Positions 17,021 to 26,880 are shown, counted from the stretch's first letter. The stretch: 64,000 nt of DNA from CALSMU01 sp965230225 (GCA_965230225.1 CBDDKM010000009.1:1-64000), one strand, 5' to 3'. Made by a program: numbers and translations. The notes: generated by a model not told the origin, from the letters alone.

Positions 17021-18687
17021 AGTACTTATTGTACATATCATTACTGGTATTAATAACGAAAGGATATGCCCAGGACATTGAGTCGGTTGTAAAATCAGAT
17101 CCTATAAAAGTAAGTGGATCTTTATCGACTTCAGCCTCATATTATAATGCATGGGGAATTGATAGCAGAAGAACACCTTTTTACTGGACGGTAAATGCCA
17201 ACCTGAATTTCAATTTTTTTGGGGTGGTATCAGCTCCGTTTACTCTAAATTTTAGTCCTCAGGGAAGTCAGTTTAGCTATCCATATCAGCAAATGCAGCC
17301 ATTTAATAAAATGGGAATTAGTCCTAAATACAAATGGTTAACGGTGCATTTAGGGTATAGAAGCATGAACTTTTCGCAATATTCGTACTCGGGAAATAAC
17401 TTTAATGGAGTAGGAGTGGAAATTCAGCCCAAAAAGAAATGGAGTTTTTCCACTTTTTATGGTCGATTGGCAAGAGCCATTACCGAGGTAAACAATAACA
17501 ATTTACCAGGTATTATATTGTATGATCGATGGGCAATGGGGTCTAAGTTTAGAGTGGGTGATGGAAATCGTAATGTTGAGTTAATTGTTTTTAAGGCCTG
17601 GGATGATCAAAGTAGTCTAATTCTAACGGATCAGTCAGATGAAACACCTCCAGAGGATAATATGGTGGTAGGAATAAATACTGCTCAACCCATAACCAAG
17701 AAATTGAAGCTAAAATTAGAGTATACGTTAAGTGCTTATACTAAAAATTCCACTAGTGAGGAAGTAATTGGAGGTTACAGCTACCTTGGTGGGTTTGGAG
17801 GAATTTATGTGCCTAGAACATCGTCACAATACAACAGTGCTATAAACACCGGAATTAATTATACTCACCAAAAGTTCAATACGGGGCTTACCTATAGGAG
17901 AGTTGATCCAGAATATCAGAGCATGGGAGTACCGTTTTTGAATAACGATATGGAGGACATTACGGCCAATTTATCCTGGAGGATGTTTAAGAACAAAATG
18001 AATATTACTACTAATGGTGGTTTTCAAAGAAATAATTTAAGCAATGAACAAACGGGAAGTACTGCCAGAGTAATTGGTGGAGTGAATACTACCTTTATGG
18101 TAAATGAGCAAATTAACCTTAATGCTGGATACTCCAACTTCAATACCAGTACCGTGAGAACCAGAATAGAATTACTGGATTCGTTGATGTACTATCAGGT
18201 TACTCAAAGTGCTAATGCAGGTGTAAACTATCGTTTTGGTTCGGATTCATTATCTCATGCCATCATGCTAATGGGAAATTACCAGCATGCCAATGATTTG
18301 CAGCAAAATGAGTCTTCTTTGATCAATGGAAACCTGAATTATTCTATTAATGACCAGGTAACAGGTTTGGCAATAGCAGTTGGAGTGTCTGGAAATATCA
18401 ATTCGATGCAAGGGGTTGAAAATTTTGGATATGGACCGGTGGTTTCTATTTCAAAACCATTCTTTGAAAAACAAGTGAGAGCTTCAATCAATGGTAACAT
18501 GCTTTCATACCAGAATTCGGGAGTAAAACAATTCGACACTTTTAATGGTGCCCTTAATCTTAATTATACTTTAAAGAAAAAGCATAATTTTGGTACAAGT
18601 GTTAGCTACATTAGAAAGGATGATAAAATAGCTGATAACTCTTTTGAAGAAGTGAGAGCATCCATTAAGTATGGATATTCTTTTTAA
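17017..18687 (+). CDS. Outer-membrane beta-barrel protein of the toxin operon
   Basis: Starts with GTG at 17017, overlapping the NADAR gene by 4 nt (GTGA). The 556-residue product has a signal peptide (GTG-initiated MKYLLYISLLVLITKGYAQ) and then many alternating polar/hydrophobic beta strands, e.g. KWSFSTFYGRLARA, KLKLKLEYTLSAYT and INLNAGYSNFNTS, ending in a C-terminal strand with aromatic terminus (ASIKYGYSF), typical of outer-membrane barrels. No plug, TonB box or known motif is seen. Tight coupling to the toxin and immunity genes suggests a part in export or surface display, which is inference. It abuts the convergent methyltransferase gene without any gap. Confidence 0.7.
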   Translation: MKYLLYISLLVLITKGYAQDIESVVKSDPIKVSGSLSTSASYYNAWGIDSRRTPFYWTVNANLNFNFFGVVSAPFTLNFSPQGSQFSYPYQQMQPFNKMGISPKYKWLTVHLGYRSMNFSQYSYSGNNFNGVGVEIQPKKKWSFSTFYGRLARAITEVNNNNLPGIILYDRWAMGSKFRVGDGNRNVELIVFKAWDDQSSLILTDQSDETPPEDNMVVGINTAQPITKKLKLKLEYTLSAYTKNSTSEEVIGGYSYLGGFGGIYVPRTSSQYNSAINTGINYTHQKFNTGLTYRRVDPEYQSMGVPFLNNDMEDITANLSWRMFKNKMNITTNGGFQRNNLSNEQTGSTARVIGGVNTTFMVNEQINLNAGYSNFNTSTVRTRIELLDSLMYYQVTQSANAGVNYRFGSDSLSHAIMLMGNYQHANDLQQNESSLINGNLNYSINDQVTGLAIAVGVSGNINSMQGVENFGYGPVVSISKPFFEKQVRASINGNMLSYQNSGVKQFDTFNGALNLNYTLKKKHNFGTSVSYIRKDDKIADNSFEEVRASIKYGYSF

Positions 18688-19536
18688 TTAAGTTCTTCCA
18701 AATTCCTTGTGAATACTCTTTAGGTTTTTACCTACTTCTTCATGGTCCATTATCTTTTCAAATTCCACCATTAAACTATTGTCGGTAAGTATTTTCCAGT
18801 TGGTGGAAAGTTTAAAAATCTCTCCATATACCTTCTTTTTTGTGGCAACATCATAATTATCATTTTTTCGCATGCTTTTTCTATAAGCTAGCTTGTTCGA
18901 TATCCATATTGCCGGATAGAAAAATGGTAGTAATAGAGTAGAAGTAGGTTTAGAACGGGTGAAGTGAACTTCTTTAATCTTAAATCCAGAAATTTGCCCT
19001 AGAACTCTTAGTTTTTGAATTCCTGTTAAGAAAATGTGACCATAGTAGATTTCACTATTCAACTCCTGCTTAGACATCCAGATACTATCCAACTCGTTTG
19101 GTGCCATCATGGAGTTGAAACGTTCAGTTTCTCCCAGCAAATAACTTAATTTAGCCCTTATATTGGAGTAGTTAGGTGTGGTCATAATTAATGTTCCACC
19201 TTTTTTAAGGATCCTACTAAACTCTTTGAATGCTTTTAATTGATCCGAAAAATGTTCAATTCCTTCCTGGCAAATAACAAAATCAGCAAAGTCATTTTCA
19301 GTAGGAATTCGCTCATTAATGTTGGCTTGTTCACATTTTAATCCATCTATTTTGAAGTATTCAGGAAACAAATCGAAAGGGTAAGGAATTCCTCCATTTT
19401 CCTGAACAATTCTAGAAGTAATTCCATTTCCTGAAGGGAAATCAACTACTTTTTTGTCTTTAAAACGATCTTTGTTAGATACAATGAATCGCTTGATGTA
19501 GAATTTTATGCTTTTAGGATTATCCTCGTAATTCAT
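18688..19536 (-). CDS. Class I SAM-dependent methyltransferase
   Basis: A 282-residue cytoplasmic protein. KKVVDFPSGNGITSRIVQENG is the first strand and the glycine-rich SAM loop (here PSGNG), DLFPEYF carries the acidic residue of strand 2, DFADFVICQEGIEHFSD is the motif before strand 4 and ILKKGGTLIMTTPN the strand-5 post-motif; together this is a type 11 methyltransferase. The substrate is not evident. Its ATG shares one base with the stop of the upstream glycosyltransferase gene (TAATG), so both are one transcription unit, pointing to modification of a sugar, lipid or cell-envelope molecule. Confidence 0.8.
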   Translation of the reverse strand: MNYEDNPKSIKFYIKRFIVSNKDRFKDKKVVDFPSGNGITSRIVQENGGIPYPFDLFPEYFKIDGLKCEQANINERIPTENDFADFVICQEGIEHFSDQLKAFKEFSRILKKGGTLIMTTPNYSNIRAKLSYLLGETERFNSMMAPNELDSIWMSKQELNSEIYYGHIFLTGIQKLRVLGQISGFKIKEVHFTRSKPTSTLLLPFFYPAIWISNKLAYRKSMRKNDNYDVATKKKVYGEIFKLSTNWKILTDNSLMVEFEKIMDHEEVGKNLKSIHKEFGRT

Positions 19537-20483
19537 TATTTCAGTAAGATATAGTTTTTAAAACTACCTAGAGGCTTTCCTCCAAAAAATGTGTTTTCTA
19601 CAGATGAAATAAAACGGTATTTAAATTTTTCGTGTTTAAAGCCTACTCTATTTTTATTAGTAAATCCTTTTTCCCTAAGGTCATTTGCCCAGTCAAATTT
19701 CTTCATCCAATCTTTCATAATTGGTGGGTGTTCTCCCTTAAACTTAGCTATTTTGCTCAATGGTCCGTAATCATAAACATCTTCCAGTGCTTTTCCCTCA
19801 TTCGATTCTTTTGCATGATAAGTATCCGAACTTGTTTTACGTTTAACCGTCATCATTTTAGGTGGTCTCACATAACCGTAATGATATACGTTTACATCAA
19901 TGGCTTTTACCTTGAGCTTCTCACTATCATCTTTCTTCTGATAGTCTTCAAATTTTCCATTCCATTTCGAAAATTTTCTGAACGATTGAGCATCTTTCCA
20001 GGAGTGTATTTCTGGTAGATTCCTAATGATTCTAATTTCATTTTTGTACCAGGCGTGAGAACGATGATAGTGATTGTAGTCGCCCCAAAAGTGCAGGTAA
20101 TTAAAAATAAAACCTTCCACTCTATTGTCGTTGTAATTATCCTCCATGGCCTTCTTTATGGTAGCCAAATCCTTCTCATGAATTACCTCATCACATTGGA
20201 TGTAAAATAGCCAATCTCCGGTACACGCTTCCTTAGCGATATCGGTTTGCCTTGCAAATTCTGTGTTCTTTGGATAATCTTTAGTGTTCCAAACAGTTCT
20301 GATGATTTTGATTTTTTCAGAATCGATAGAATTGATGATTTCTTCAGTTTTATCGTCGTCATCGCAATCTCCCAAAGCAATAACAAATTCATCACAGATA
20401 GGTAAAATGGATAGAATAGCCTCCTTTAATGGAATGTATAACTTGTCTCCGTTCTTAATAAATGTGAAACCACTAATTTTCAT
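19536..20483 (-). CDS. Family 2 glycosyltransferase
   Basis: A 315-residue cytoplasmic enzyme. FTFIKNGDKLYIPLKEAILSI begins the GT-A fold, VIALGDCDDDDKTEEII is the nucleotide-binding acidic loop, and GDWLFYIQCDEVIHEKDL contains the position of the DxD motif (here QCDEV), as in GT2 enzymes that transfer sugars to envelope polymers. The C-terminal half (residues 150-315) is Lys/Tyr-rich and lacks membrane segments. First gene of a two-gene unit with the methyltransferase; a -7 box at 20501-20508 precedes it. Donor and acceptor are unknown. Confidence 0.8.
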   Translation of the reverse strand: MKISGFTFIKNGDKLYIPLKEAILSILPICDEFVIALGDCDDDDKTEEIINSIDSEKIKIIRTVWNTKDYPKNTEFARQTDIAKEACTGDWLFYIQCDEVIHEKDLATIKKAMEDNYNDNRVEGFIFNYLHFWGDYNHYHRSHAWYKNEIRIIRNLPEIHSWKDAQSFRKFSKWNGKFEDYQKKDDSEKLKVKAIDVNVYHYGYVRPPKMMTVKRKTSSDTYHAKESNEGKALEDVYDYGPLSKIAKFKGEHPPIMKDWMKKFDWANDLREKGFTNKNRVGFKHEKFKYRFISSVENTFFGGKPLGSFKNYILLK

Positions 20484-20500
20484 CAGATAAATTTGGAGGC

Positions 20501-20508
20501 CAAAGGTA
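20501..20508 (-). promoter_or_regulatory. -7 promoter box TACCTTTG
   Basis: Exact TAnnTTTG match on the minus strand, 17 nt before the ATG at 20483. It sits in the 33-bp gap behind the PKD-protein gene, so the glycosyltransferase-methyltransferase pair probably has its own promoter. Confidence 0.5.
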
Positions 20509-20516
20509 ACGAAATC

Positions 20517-23500
20517 TTAAAGTTTAACCCACTTGAGTATTTTTCTTTCTAAGCCAACTCTTATCTCGATGAGGTAAACACCCGATTCTAAAGAATACAT
20601 TTCGTATTCTTTCTTGAAAAACTCAGCTCTATTTCTTTCTCGATGTATCAGTTTTCCAGATAAGTTATAGAAACTTATTGAGAGGTCTTTTTCCTTTTTT
20701 AGTTGTGCTACAAGAGTAAAGTTTCCTGAATTCGGGTTAGGATACATCCATACATAATTGATGTCCGATAAGGTGTCTTCCTCCAAAGGAAAATCAAAAT
20801 GTAGGTCATCTTTTAATAGTGATACTATGACTGGTTTTACAGCTGTATCTGAACAATAACTGTTGGAAGCAATTAATTCCACATGGAAGGTGTCTGTAAT
20901 ATAGAATACATGCCATGGAAATTGATCAGTAGAGGTTACACCATCCCCAAAATCCCATTGGTATGTGGTTATAGAGTCTGTAGAAACCGGTACAAAGTGA
21001 ACAGTGTCTCCCGGGAAAATTTCTGTAGCAACTAAAAATTCGGATACAATAGGATATGGGGCATCGTTTACTAAAATAGTGTCTATCTGCGTACAGCCAA
21101 ATGGGTTTGTTACGGTTACCCAAACCATATCAGATTCAGTAATCAATTGAGTTTGGTCTAATCCTAAAACTCCATTGTTCAAGCTTTCCCATTGGTAATC
21201 CCACCCTGTGATTCCGGCATCCAAAGTAATTCCATAATTAGGGCAAACATATTGATCTGGCCCGAGGTCTACGTCCCAAAGTGTATCAACTATTATTTCA
21301 ATGCTATCAGTAGAAGAGCAAATTCCAGTGGTAGAGGTTACAGAGTACCAATCTGAAGAATTTGCGGTTATGTTTTGTGTGGTTGCTCCGGTACTCCATA
21401 AGTAACTTGCAGCACTTCCTGCATCCAGATCAATAGACTGGCCGTAACATATAGCTGTGTCGTTACCCAGTTCTAATACTGGACTATCGAAAACAGTTAT
21501 ATCAATACTGTCTCTGCTAACACAATTAAATACATTAGCTACTTCCAGCCAATGGGTTCCTGAGGTCGTAATGGTTTCAGTAGAAGCTGTACCTCCCGTA
21601 CTCCATAAATAGGAGTTGTAACTACCTGGTGAAATCATAATCTGATCACATACAGAAGTATCGTTCCCAAGCCAAACAGCAGGAACAGGATTGAAAGTAA
21701 CATCAATGGAGTCGGATGTAACACATCCATCAAGTGTAGTAACTATTACTTCAAAAACTCCTGAGGTGTCAACGCTAATAGTAGAAGTAACTTCGCCAGT
21801 ATTCCACAAAATATTGTTGCTCGCATTTTGAGCATCTAATGCAAGAGGTGCGTAGGCGCATAAGGTAGTATCAGCTCCTAATTCAACAACTGGGCTATAG
21901 TTAATCGTAACATTAATGGTGTCGCTACCCGGACAACTGTTTTGATCTACTCGATCGATCCAATACTGACCGGAAGTTAATGCTGTGATGGAACTCGCCG
22001 TTGATCCGGTAGACCATGTATAGGTAGAGGAAGGGGCAAAGGCATCCAAAATAAGGCTATCACAAACAGTAGTATCATTTCCTAAGTTAGGTATAGAAGT
22101 AATGTTTAAGAAAACATCTACTGTATCATTGGTAATACAACTTTGAGGGGAGGTTACCTGAACCCAATATTCTCCGTCAACGGTAGCAGTTAAAGTACTA
22201 TTGGTACTATTATCTGACCATAGAAAACTACTACCAGCATTTTGTGCGTCAAGAACCAATGAAGGACCACAAGTGGAAACGGTGCCACCTAAGTTTACAA
22301 TTGGATTTGGAAATATGGTGATGGAAGAAGAGGTTGAATCAATACAACCTTCATTACTGGTAGCTATTAATTTAACTGTGTAATTACCATTGGTTGGATA
22401 TGAATGAATAGGAGAGGTTAGGGTAGAAGTATTGTTGTCTCCAAAATCCCAATCATAAGTCATGGTTCCGCTTCCAATTGTACTGTTGTTTACAAAAGAA
22501 ATGATTTCATTTTCACAGTCGTCGGTTGCACTAAAACTGACAATTGGTTTAGGGAAAACAGTAATGCTTGAATTAGAAGTGTCAGAACAAGTATTTGGGG
22601 CGGTAACTACTAATTCTATTACGTAATTACCAGCACTAGAATACGTGTTGGTAGGAGATGCTACATTACTTGTGTTTCCATCTCCAAAACTCCATTCGTA
22701 TCCAGCAGAACCAGAAAAGTTATTGCTGGTATTGGTGAATAAAATAGAATTGTTTTCACAATCATCAGAAAAACTAAATGAAGCGTTTGGAATACTATCT
22801 ACAAATACAATTTGTGTGACAGAATGTGAACATCCAAATCCTGAAGTAGCTGTAAGATCTACACTGTAATTTCCATTGTTTCCATAAAAATGGTTTGGAG
22901 AGGTATTAGTGGAGGTAGTAAAATCACCGAATTCCCAGAGGTAGTTAGACGCTCCTGATGAAGTATTGGTGAAAATCATGTCGGTGTTTTCACATGCCTG
23001 ACTATTGGTGAAAGAAGCAACAGGATTCGGGTGTATAATAATTGGTTGGGTAATAGTATTTGTACAACCTGCGTTTGAGGTAACTTCTAACTCAACGTTA
23101 TATGTTCCACTAGAGGTATAAACATGCCCAGGATTTTGTGTGGATGAAGATTGACCATCTCCAAAATTCCAATCAAATAAGGCTAAACCATAGCTCATTC
23201 CTCCAACAGGAGAGTCTATGGTTGTACCATCGGTAAAACTGATCAAACTATCCTCACAGTTGTCCGCCATAGAAAATGAAACTTCAGGAAGCGGATGAAT
23301 TAGCATGTTGTTTTTTATCGAATCAACACAACCAAATGTGGTGGAGGTGATTAATGTAACTTCGTACAAACCGGTATCGGCATATAGGAAGTTAGGAGAG
23401 GCAAGATTACTGGTATCGTTCAATAATAGTAAATCTCCAAAATCCCAATGATAGTAATCTGCTCCCGATGAGGTATTGGTAAATACCGAAGACTGATTAA

Positions 23501-24638
23501 AACAGGTAAAAGGAGCTGTAAACGCTGGAGACGGCATTGGTTTTTCAATAATGGTTACAGTGTCATATCCTACACATCCATTGTTGTCCGTAACGATTAC
23601 ATCATAAGTGCCCTGAGTAGTTACGGTTATAGATTGAGTAGTTTCTAACGTATTCCATCTGTATTCCATTCCAGGTAACTCGGTATCTAAAATAACAGAT
23701 TGGCCTGCACACAAGTACTGAGTGGAGTTTCCTAAATCGACCACCGGAGGGCTATCACAATAACGTTCTGCAAGAGTTAATACATGTGGGGTAGACACAA
23801 CTATAATTGTGTCTTGTACATAATTTCCCGAAGCTGAATTGAGAGAAATTTGTCTTCTCCAAATGGTGCTATCCTCCGAATACCACATATCCAGTTCTGT
23901 TTCTGTTAACCCATTAAGTTCTACATCCAGATAGTCAATTCTAAATTCAACTTCATCACCAACAAAGGCATCTAATGTGTAGAATTTTTCAATGCTCCCG
24001 TCACCTGCGTTTGTTTGTGGAAAGTGGTATCTTCTGAGAGTTGTGTTACCTAGTGTGTTTAAATTTTCAATAGTAAGTCCAAGTCCAGCAACATTTTCAT
24101 TCAAAACATCACCAATAGTTCTTGTGGTTTCAATATATCCGTTGGAACCATAAATTCTGGATGAATTTGACTCACCGGAAACTACTCCTTCTCCAATACT
24201 ATCGGCTAGGTATAATACCTCTCCATTTAAGTTTAAATTACCATCAATTAATTTCAATGAATCGTGCAGGACTATATTATTGTGCAGAATAAGACCGCCA
24301 GGGTTATTTAGTTCTGCTTGAAAGAATCGAATATGATTACCGTTAATGTGTTGTAACGAATTACCCTCAAAAACAACCAGTCCCATGCTATCTGATCTAA
24401 AAAACTGTTTTCCGGTTAATCCATTGATATCTCCTTTAAGAAATATTTCCCCTCGGTTGAAAATCGATGAGCTGTCAACGTCCAATGTTCTAATGTTAGG
24501 GTATTGATTTAAGTCACCGCTGATATATACCTTCGTTCCATTTGCAATCGTAATCTCTTCTCCAAAGTTGTGAAGATCTGTTTGCCCTGAACTTGAAAGA
24601 GCGAATAAAGTAAATAGTATGGGTAGAATGTATTTCAC
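20517..24638 (-). CDS. Secreted PKD/Ig-like repeat adhesin with T9SS sorting domain
   Basis: GTG start at 24638 with signal peptide (MKYILPILFTLFALSSSGQ). The 1373-residue protein has an N-terminal region of about 280 residues, then about six PKD domains marked by YxWDFGD or YEWSFGD motifs, and about seven Ig-like units of the form LGNDTxVCxxxxLDA ... YLWSTGxT ... YWVxV each with a paired Cys. The last ~80 residues (VWMYPNPNSGNF to ILKWVKL) form a type A T9SS sorting domain, so it should be exported and anchored at the surface. It is the third gene of an operon, 6 nt behind the beta-barrel gene. Likely an adhesin or surface-layer component; ligand unknown. Confidence 0.85.
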   Translation of the reverse strand: MKYILPILFTLFALSSSGQTDLHNFGEEITIANGTKVYISGDLNQYPNIRTLDVDSSSIFNRGEIFLKGDINGLTGKQFFRSDSMGLVVFEGNSLQHINGNHIRFFQAELNNPGGLILHNNIVLHDSLKLIDGNLNLNGEVLYLADSIGEGVVSGESNSSRIYGSNGYIETTRTIGDVLNENVAGLGLTIENLNTLGNTTLRRYHFPQTNAGDGSIEKFYTLDAFVGDEVEFRIDYLDVELNGLTETELDMWYSEDSTIWRRQISLNSASGNYVQDTIIVVSTPHVLTLAERYCDSPPVVDLGNSTQYLCAGQSVILDTELPGMEYRWNTLETTQSITVTTQGTYDVIVTDNNGCVGYDTVTIIEKPMPSPAFTAPFTCFNQSSVFTNTSSGADYYHWDFGDLLLLNDTSNLASPNFLYADTGLYEVTLITSTTFGCVDSIKNNMLIHPLPEVSFSMADNCEDSLISFTDGTTIDSPVGGMSYGLALFDWNFGDGQSSSTQNPGHVYTSSGTYNVELEVTSNAGCTNTITQPIIIHPNPVASFTNSQACENTDMIFTNTSSGASNYLWEFGDFTTSTNTSPNHFYGNNGNYSVDLTATSGFGCSHSVTQIVFVDSIPNASFSFSDDCENNSILFTNTSNNFSGSAGYEWSFGDGNTSNVASPTNTYSSAGNYVIELVVTAPNTCSDTSNSSITVFPKPIVSFSATDDCENEIISFVNNSTIGSGTMTYDWDFGDNNTSTLTSPIHSYPTNGNYTVKLIATSNEGCIDSTSSSITIFPNPIVNLGGTVSTCGPSLVLDAQNAGSSFLWSDNSTNSTLTATVDGEYWVQVTSPQSCITNDTVDVFLNITSIPNLGNDTTVCDSLILDAFAPSSTYTWSTGSTASSITALTSGQYWIDRVDQNSCPGSDTINVTINYSPVVELGADTTLCAYAPLALDAQNASNNILWNTGEVTSTISVDTSGVFEVIVTTLDGCVTSDSIDVTFNPVPAVWLGNDTSVCDQIMISPGSYNSYLWSTGGTASTETITTSGTHWLEVANVFNCVSRDSIDITVFDSPVLELGNDTAICYGQSIDLDAGSAASYLWSTGATTQNITANSSDWYSVTSTTGICSSTDSIEIIVDTLWDVDLGPDQYVCPNYGITLDAGITGWDYQWESLNNGVLGLDQTQLITESDMVWVTVTNPFGCTQIDTILVNDAPYPIVSEFLVATEIFPGDTVHFVPVSTDSITTYQWDFGDGVTSTDQFPWHVFYITDTFHVELIASNSYCSDTAVKPVIVSLLKDDLHFDFPLEEDTLSDINYVWMYPNPNSGNFTLVAQLKKEKDLSISFYNLSGKLIHRERNRAEFFKKEYEMYSLESGVYLIEIRVGLERKILKWVKL

Positions 24639-24644
24639 TAAGGT

Positions 24645-25766
24645 CTATTTTCTTTGTTTTTTATTGCGGATTATAAAGAATGATTCGTTGGCAACTAGGT
24701 ATAAGCCGTAAGAGTAATCTAGTTGTGTATTTATTGGATCAAAATAAGCTTCTCCTCTAACCTCAATTTTTAATTTATCATCAAAGTTCTTTTGGAAAGA
24801 TGCTTTTGCTGTATATAATTCTCGGTTGGCCTCAGTAAATGAAGGGTTAAATTCAGAAACCGATTGAAACAAGTACTCTCCTCTTTCAGCAATGTATTGT
24901 TTGGCGTTCCAATAACCAAGCATAAACACTAGCCTTTTGTGTTCCATTCCAATTTTAGGGTATATTCCCATACCATTTTGAAAATGCTGGGAGTTAGGTT
25001 GACCATATTCAGGTAGGCCTATTCCTATATAATGAGAAACAAGTGGAGCTAAATAAACAGAACTGGTAGAATTGATGTGGTAAGTTAATTGAAGTCCGGT
25101 AAATGTATTAAGAGTAGTGGTTGCGGCATTAGGCGACGAATCGATTTGACCACCAATATGCACGAATAATGCTTGTACAGGTAGTGTTAAAGCAACATGG
25201 TCCTTTTTTAAAAGAACAATTCTATTTGTGTTTCCAGCTACTAATTTTTCTTGCAGAGAGTCGCCGGTAAAAATGAACCTTTCCCAATTGAGCCATATAT
25301 CCGATTTGATTTTTTCATGGTCAATTAACAATTGAAAACCGTTTTCCAGATTATTTTGGTAGAATCGATCAAACCGATAAATTGGCTCTTCCAGTTCATG
25401 ATTCAGGTTTCCATAGATGTTTCCAACAACTAACATGGCGGATGGTGAGAGTTGGTGTTTTATTCTAAACGTCGGTTCTAATTCTGAGACTTTAGAAGTG
25501 CCCGAATACTTAAGCAAATAACAACCTAACTCTAGTTCAGTTTTAGGTAGTAATTGATAAGTTAATGATGGTTTTAAGAAATATCCTATTCCTGTAAACC
25601 CTTTAGTAAAAGAGTTGAAGTACTCATTGTTCTTAAAAAAGAATGTACCATTGATATCAAAAGACAGAGTACCCACAGAATCTTCCTGAGCGGAGGTCAC
25701 CGTTCGAAAGGTTTGTGCATGCACCTGAGTACATATAAGAATAGATATTACAAATAGTTTTAGCAT
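24645..25766 (-). CDS. Outer-membrane beta-barrel-like protein, hypothetical
   Basis: A 373-residue protein with signal peptide (MLKLFVISILICTQVHAQ). The rest alternates beta strands such as TLSFDINGTFFF, TELELGCYLLKYSG, LQLTYHINSTSSVYLAPLV and LKIEVRGEAYFD, ending in a strand with YGLYLVANESFFIIRN. This is how small outer-membrane barrels or lipid-bound beta proteins look. No named family is recognised. It lies 5 nt downstream of the tail-collar gene and 6 nt upstream of the PKD adhesin, so the three are probably one surface-protein operon. Confidence 0.6.
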   Translation of the reverse strand: MLKLFVISILICTQVHAQTFRTVTSAQEDSVGTLSFDINGTFFFKNNEYFNSFTKGFTGIGYFLKPSLTYQLLPKTELELGCYLLKYSGTSKVSELEPTFRIKHQLSPSAMLVVGNIYGNLNHELEEPIYRFDRFYQNNLENGFQLLIDHEKIKSDIWLNWERFIFTGDSLQEKLVAGNTNRIVLLKKDHVALTLPVQALFVHIGGQIDSSPNAATTTLNTFTGLQLTYHINSTSSVYLAPLVSHYIGIGLPEYGQPNSQHFQNGMGIYPKIGMEHKRLVFMLGYWNAKQYIAERGEYLFQSVSEFNPSFTEANRELYTAKASFQKNFDDKLKIEVRGEAYFDPINTQLDYSYGLYLVANESFFIIRNKKQRK

Positions 25767-25771
25767 ATATA

Positions 25772-26803
25772 CTATAGCTTCATAATAAAGGCTAAAGTGT
25801 AATAAGGTGGTCTGTTTTCGTGGGCTGAAATGGCACTAGAAGAACCTACATTTCCCACGGTAGTTGTAGCAGAAGCTGAATGTGAATGAGCTCCATCGTT
25901 ACCTGTAGCAGCGTACCATCCATTGTTATCATGAGCTCCGATGTCAAAAGCACCACCAGAAGTACCGTTTCCTTTCTTTACGGTATGAGAGTGAGCACCT
26001 CCATGATTAACCGTTACAGAAGTAGAAGCCGAGTGATTATGAGACCTAATTCCACTTTCGTTTGCAGTTAGCAAATGTGTTTCTTCCCCTCCTCGGTCTC
26101 CAATTACTGCAGTAGAAGAATAAGCTGCTATTGTACTGTAATTCCCCGGTTGATTATAATCTGCGTTACCAGAGCTATACCCAACAATAAATCTCCCTCT
26201 CAAGTCCGGTGTTCTGATGTAAGGTGTACATGGAGCAGGAGGCATAGCACAAAAATGAACTGTTCCATTCGAATTGTACATTCTACCATCGCATAGTACC
26301 CAACCGGTAGGAGGCGTGGTTCCACTCCACATCATGATAGCTCCTCTGGGTACAATTCCATCTCCGGAAAAATTTCCTGCAGATACGGTTCCTGTAAAAT
26401 TGGCACTTGCTGCAGATAAGGAACCAGAAGCTTCTATGTCTCCAACTACCTCCAGAGAGCTGGAAGGAGTTGGCGTTCCAATACCAACGCTATTGCCTGT
26501 TGTATACACGATATTGGACCCTAGTGCATTTCTCCAGGGGTTAATCGAGTGCCATTCGCTTAAGCTTTCGAATCTAATTTGGATTTCGTTAGAACTAGTG
26601 TCTCTAACTAACAATCCATCTGCAGGACTTACAATGCCTGTTATATTACTGGTTCCTCCTTCTGGAATAAGTAAACCAAACCCATAATTTGGGGCACCTG
26701 ATAAATCTAAAACGGTAGAAGAATCCGGTGAGGGGTTGTTAATTCCAACTTGTCCGTAAATACTGCCGGAACATAGGGTTAAGAGAAAAATTAATTTTTT
26801 CAT
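25772..26803 (-). CDS. Secreted protein with phage tail-collar-like domain
   Basis: A 343-residue protein with signal peptide (MKKLIFLLTLCSGSIYG). The N-terminal half has motifs usual in Bacteroidetes fibre proteins (VGINNPSPDSSTVLDLSG, NSVGIGTPTPSSSLEVVG, ASGSLSAASANFTGTVSAG). The C-terminal ~200 residues form a tail-collar domain: VPRGAIMMWSG, PTGWVLCDGRMYN, TPDLRGRFIVGY, many His pairs (HNHSAST, GAHSHTV, GAHSHSA) and the closing ENRPPYYTLAFIMKL. Such domains trimerise and bind metal through the His repeats. First gene of an operon with a barrel and a PKD adhesin; no other phage genes are near, so this is a surface fibre rather than prophage. Confidence 0.8.
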   Translation of the reverse strand: MKKLIFLLTLCSGSIYGQVGINNPSPDSSTVLDLSGAPNYGFGLLIPEGGTSNITGIVSPADGLLVRDTSSNEIQIRFESLSEWHSINPWRNALGSNIVYTTGNSVGIGTPTPSSSLEVVGDIEASGSLSAASANFTGTVSAGNFSGDGIVPRGAIMMWSGTTPPTGWVLCDGRMYNSNGTVHFCAMPPAPCTPYIRTPDLRGRFIVGYSSGNADYNQPGNYSTIAAYSSTAVIGDRGGEETHLLTANESGIRSHNHSASTSVTVNHGGAHSHTVKKGNGTSGGAFDIGAHDNNGWYAATGNDGAHSHSASATTTVGNVGSSSAISAHENRPPYYTLAFIMKL

Positions 26804-26872
26804 TTGAGTTATATTATTACCAATAACTCCCCCAGATCAATTAATGATTATTTAGGGGGTCAAAGTTGGCGG

Positions 26873-26880
26873 CAAATATA
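26873..26880 (-). promoter_or_regulatory. -7 promoter box TATATTTG
   Basis: Exact TAnnTTTG on the minus strand, followed by a leader of about 65 nt before the ATG at 26803. The leader includes a C5 tract (26829-26833) and a G5 tract (26855-26859) that could pair. Confidence 0.5.

Noticed and set aside
25772..26803. Prophage remnant
   Set aside because: Only a tail-collar domain is present; it has a signal peptide and surface-protein neighbours and no other phage gene.
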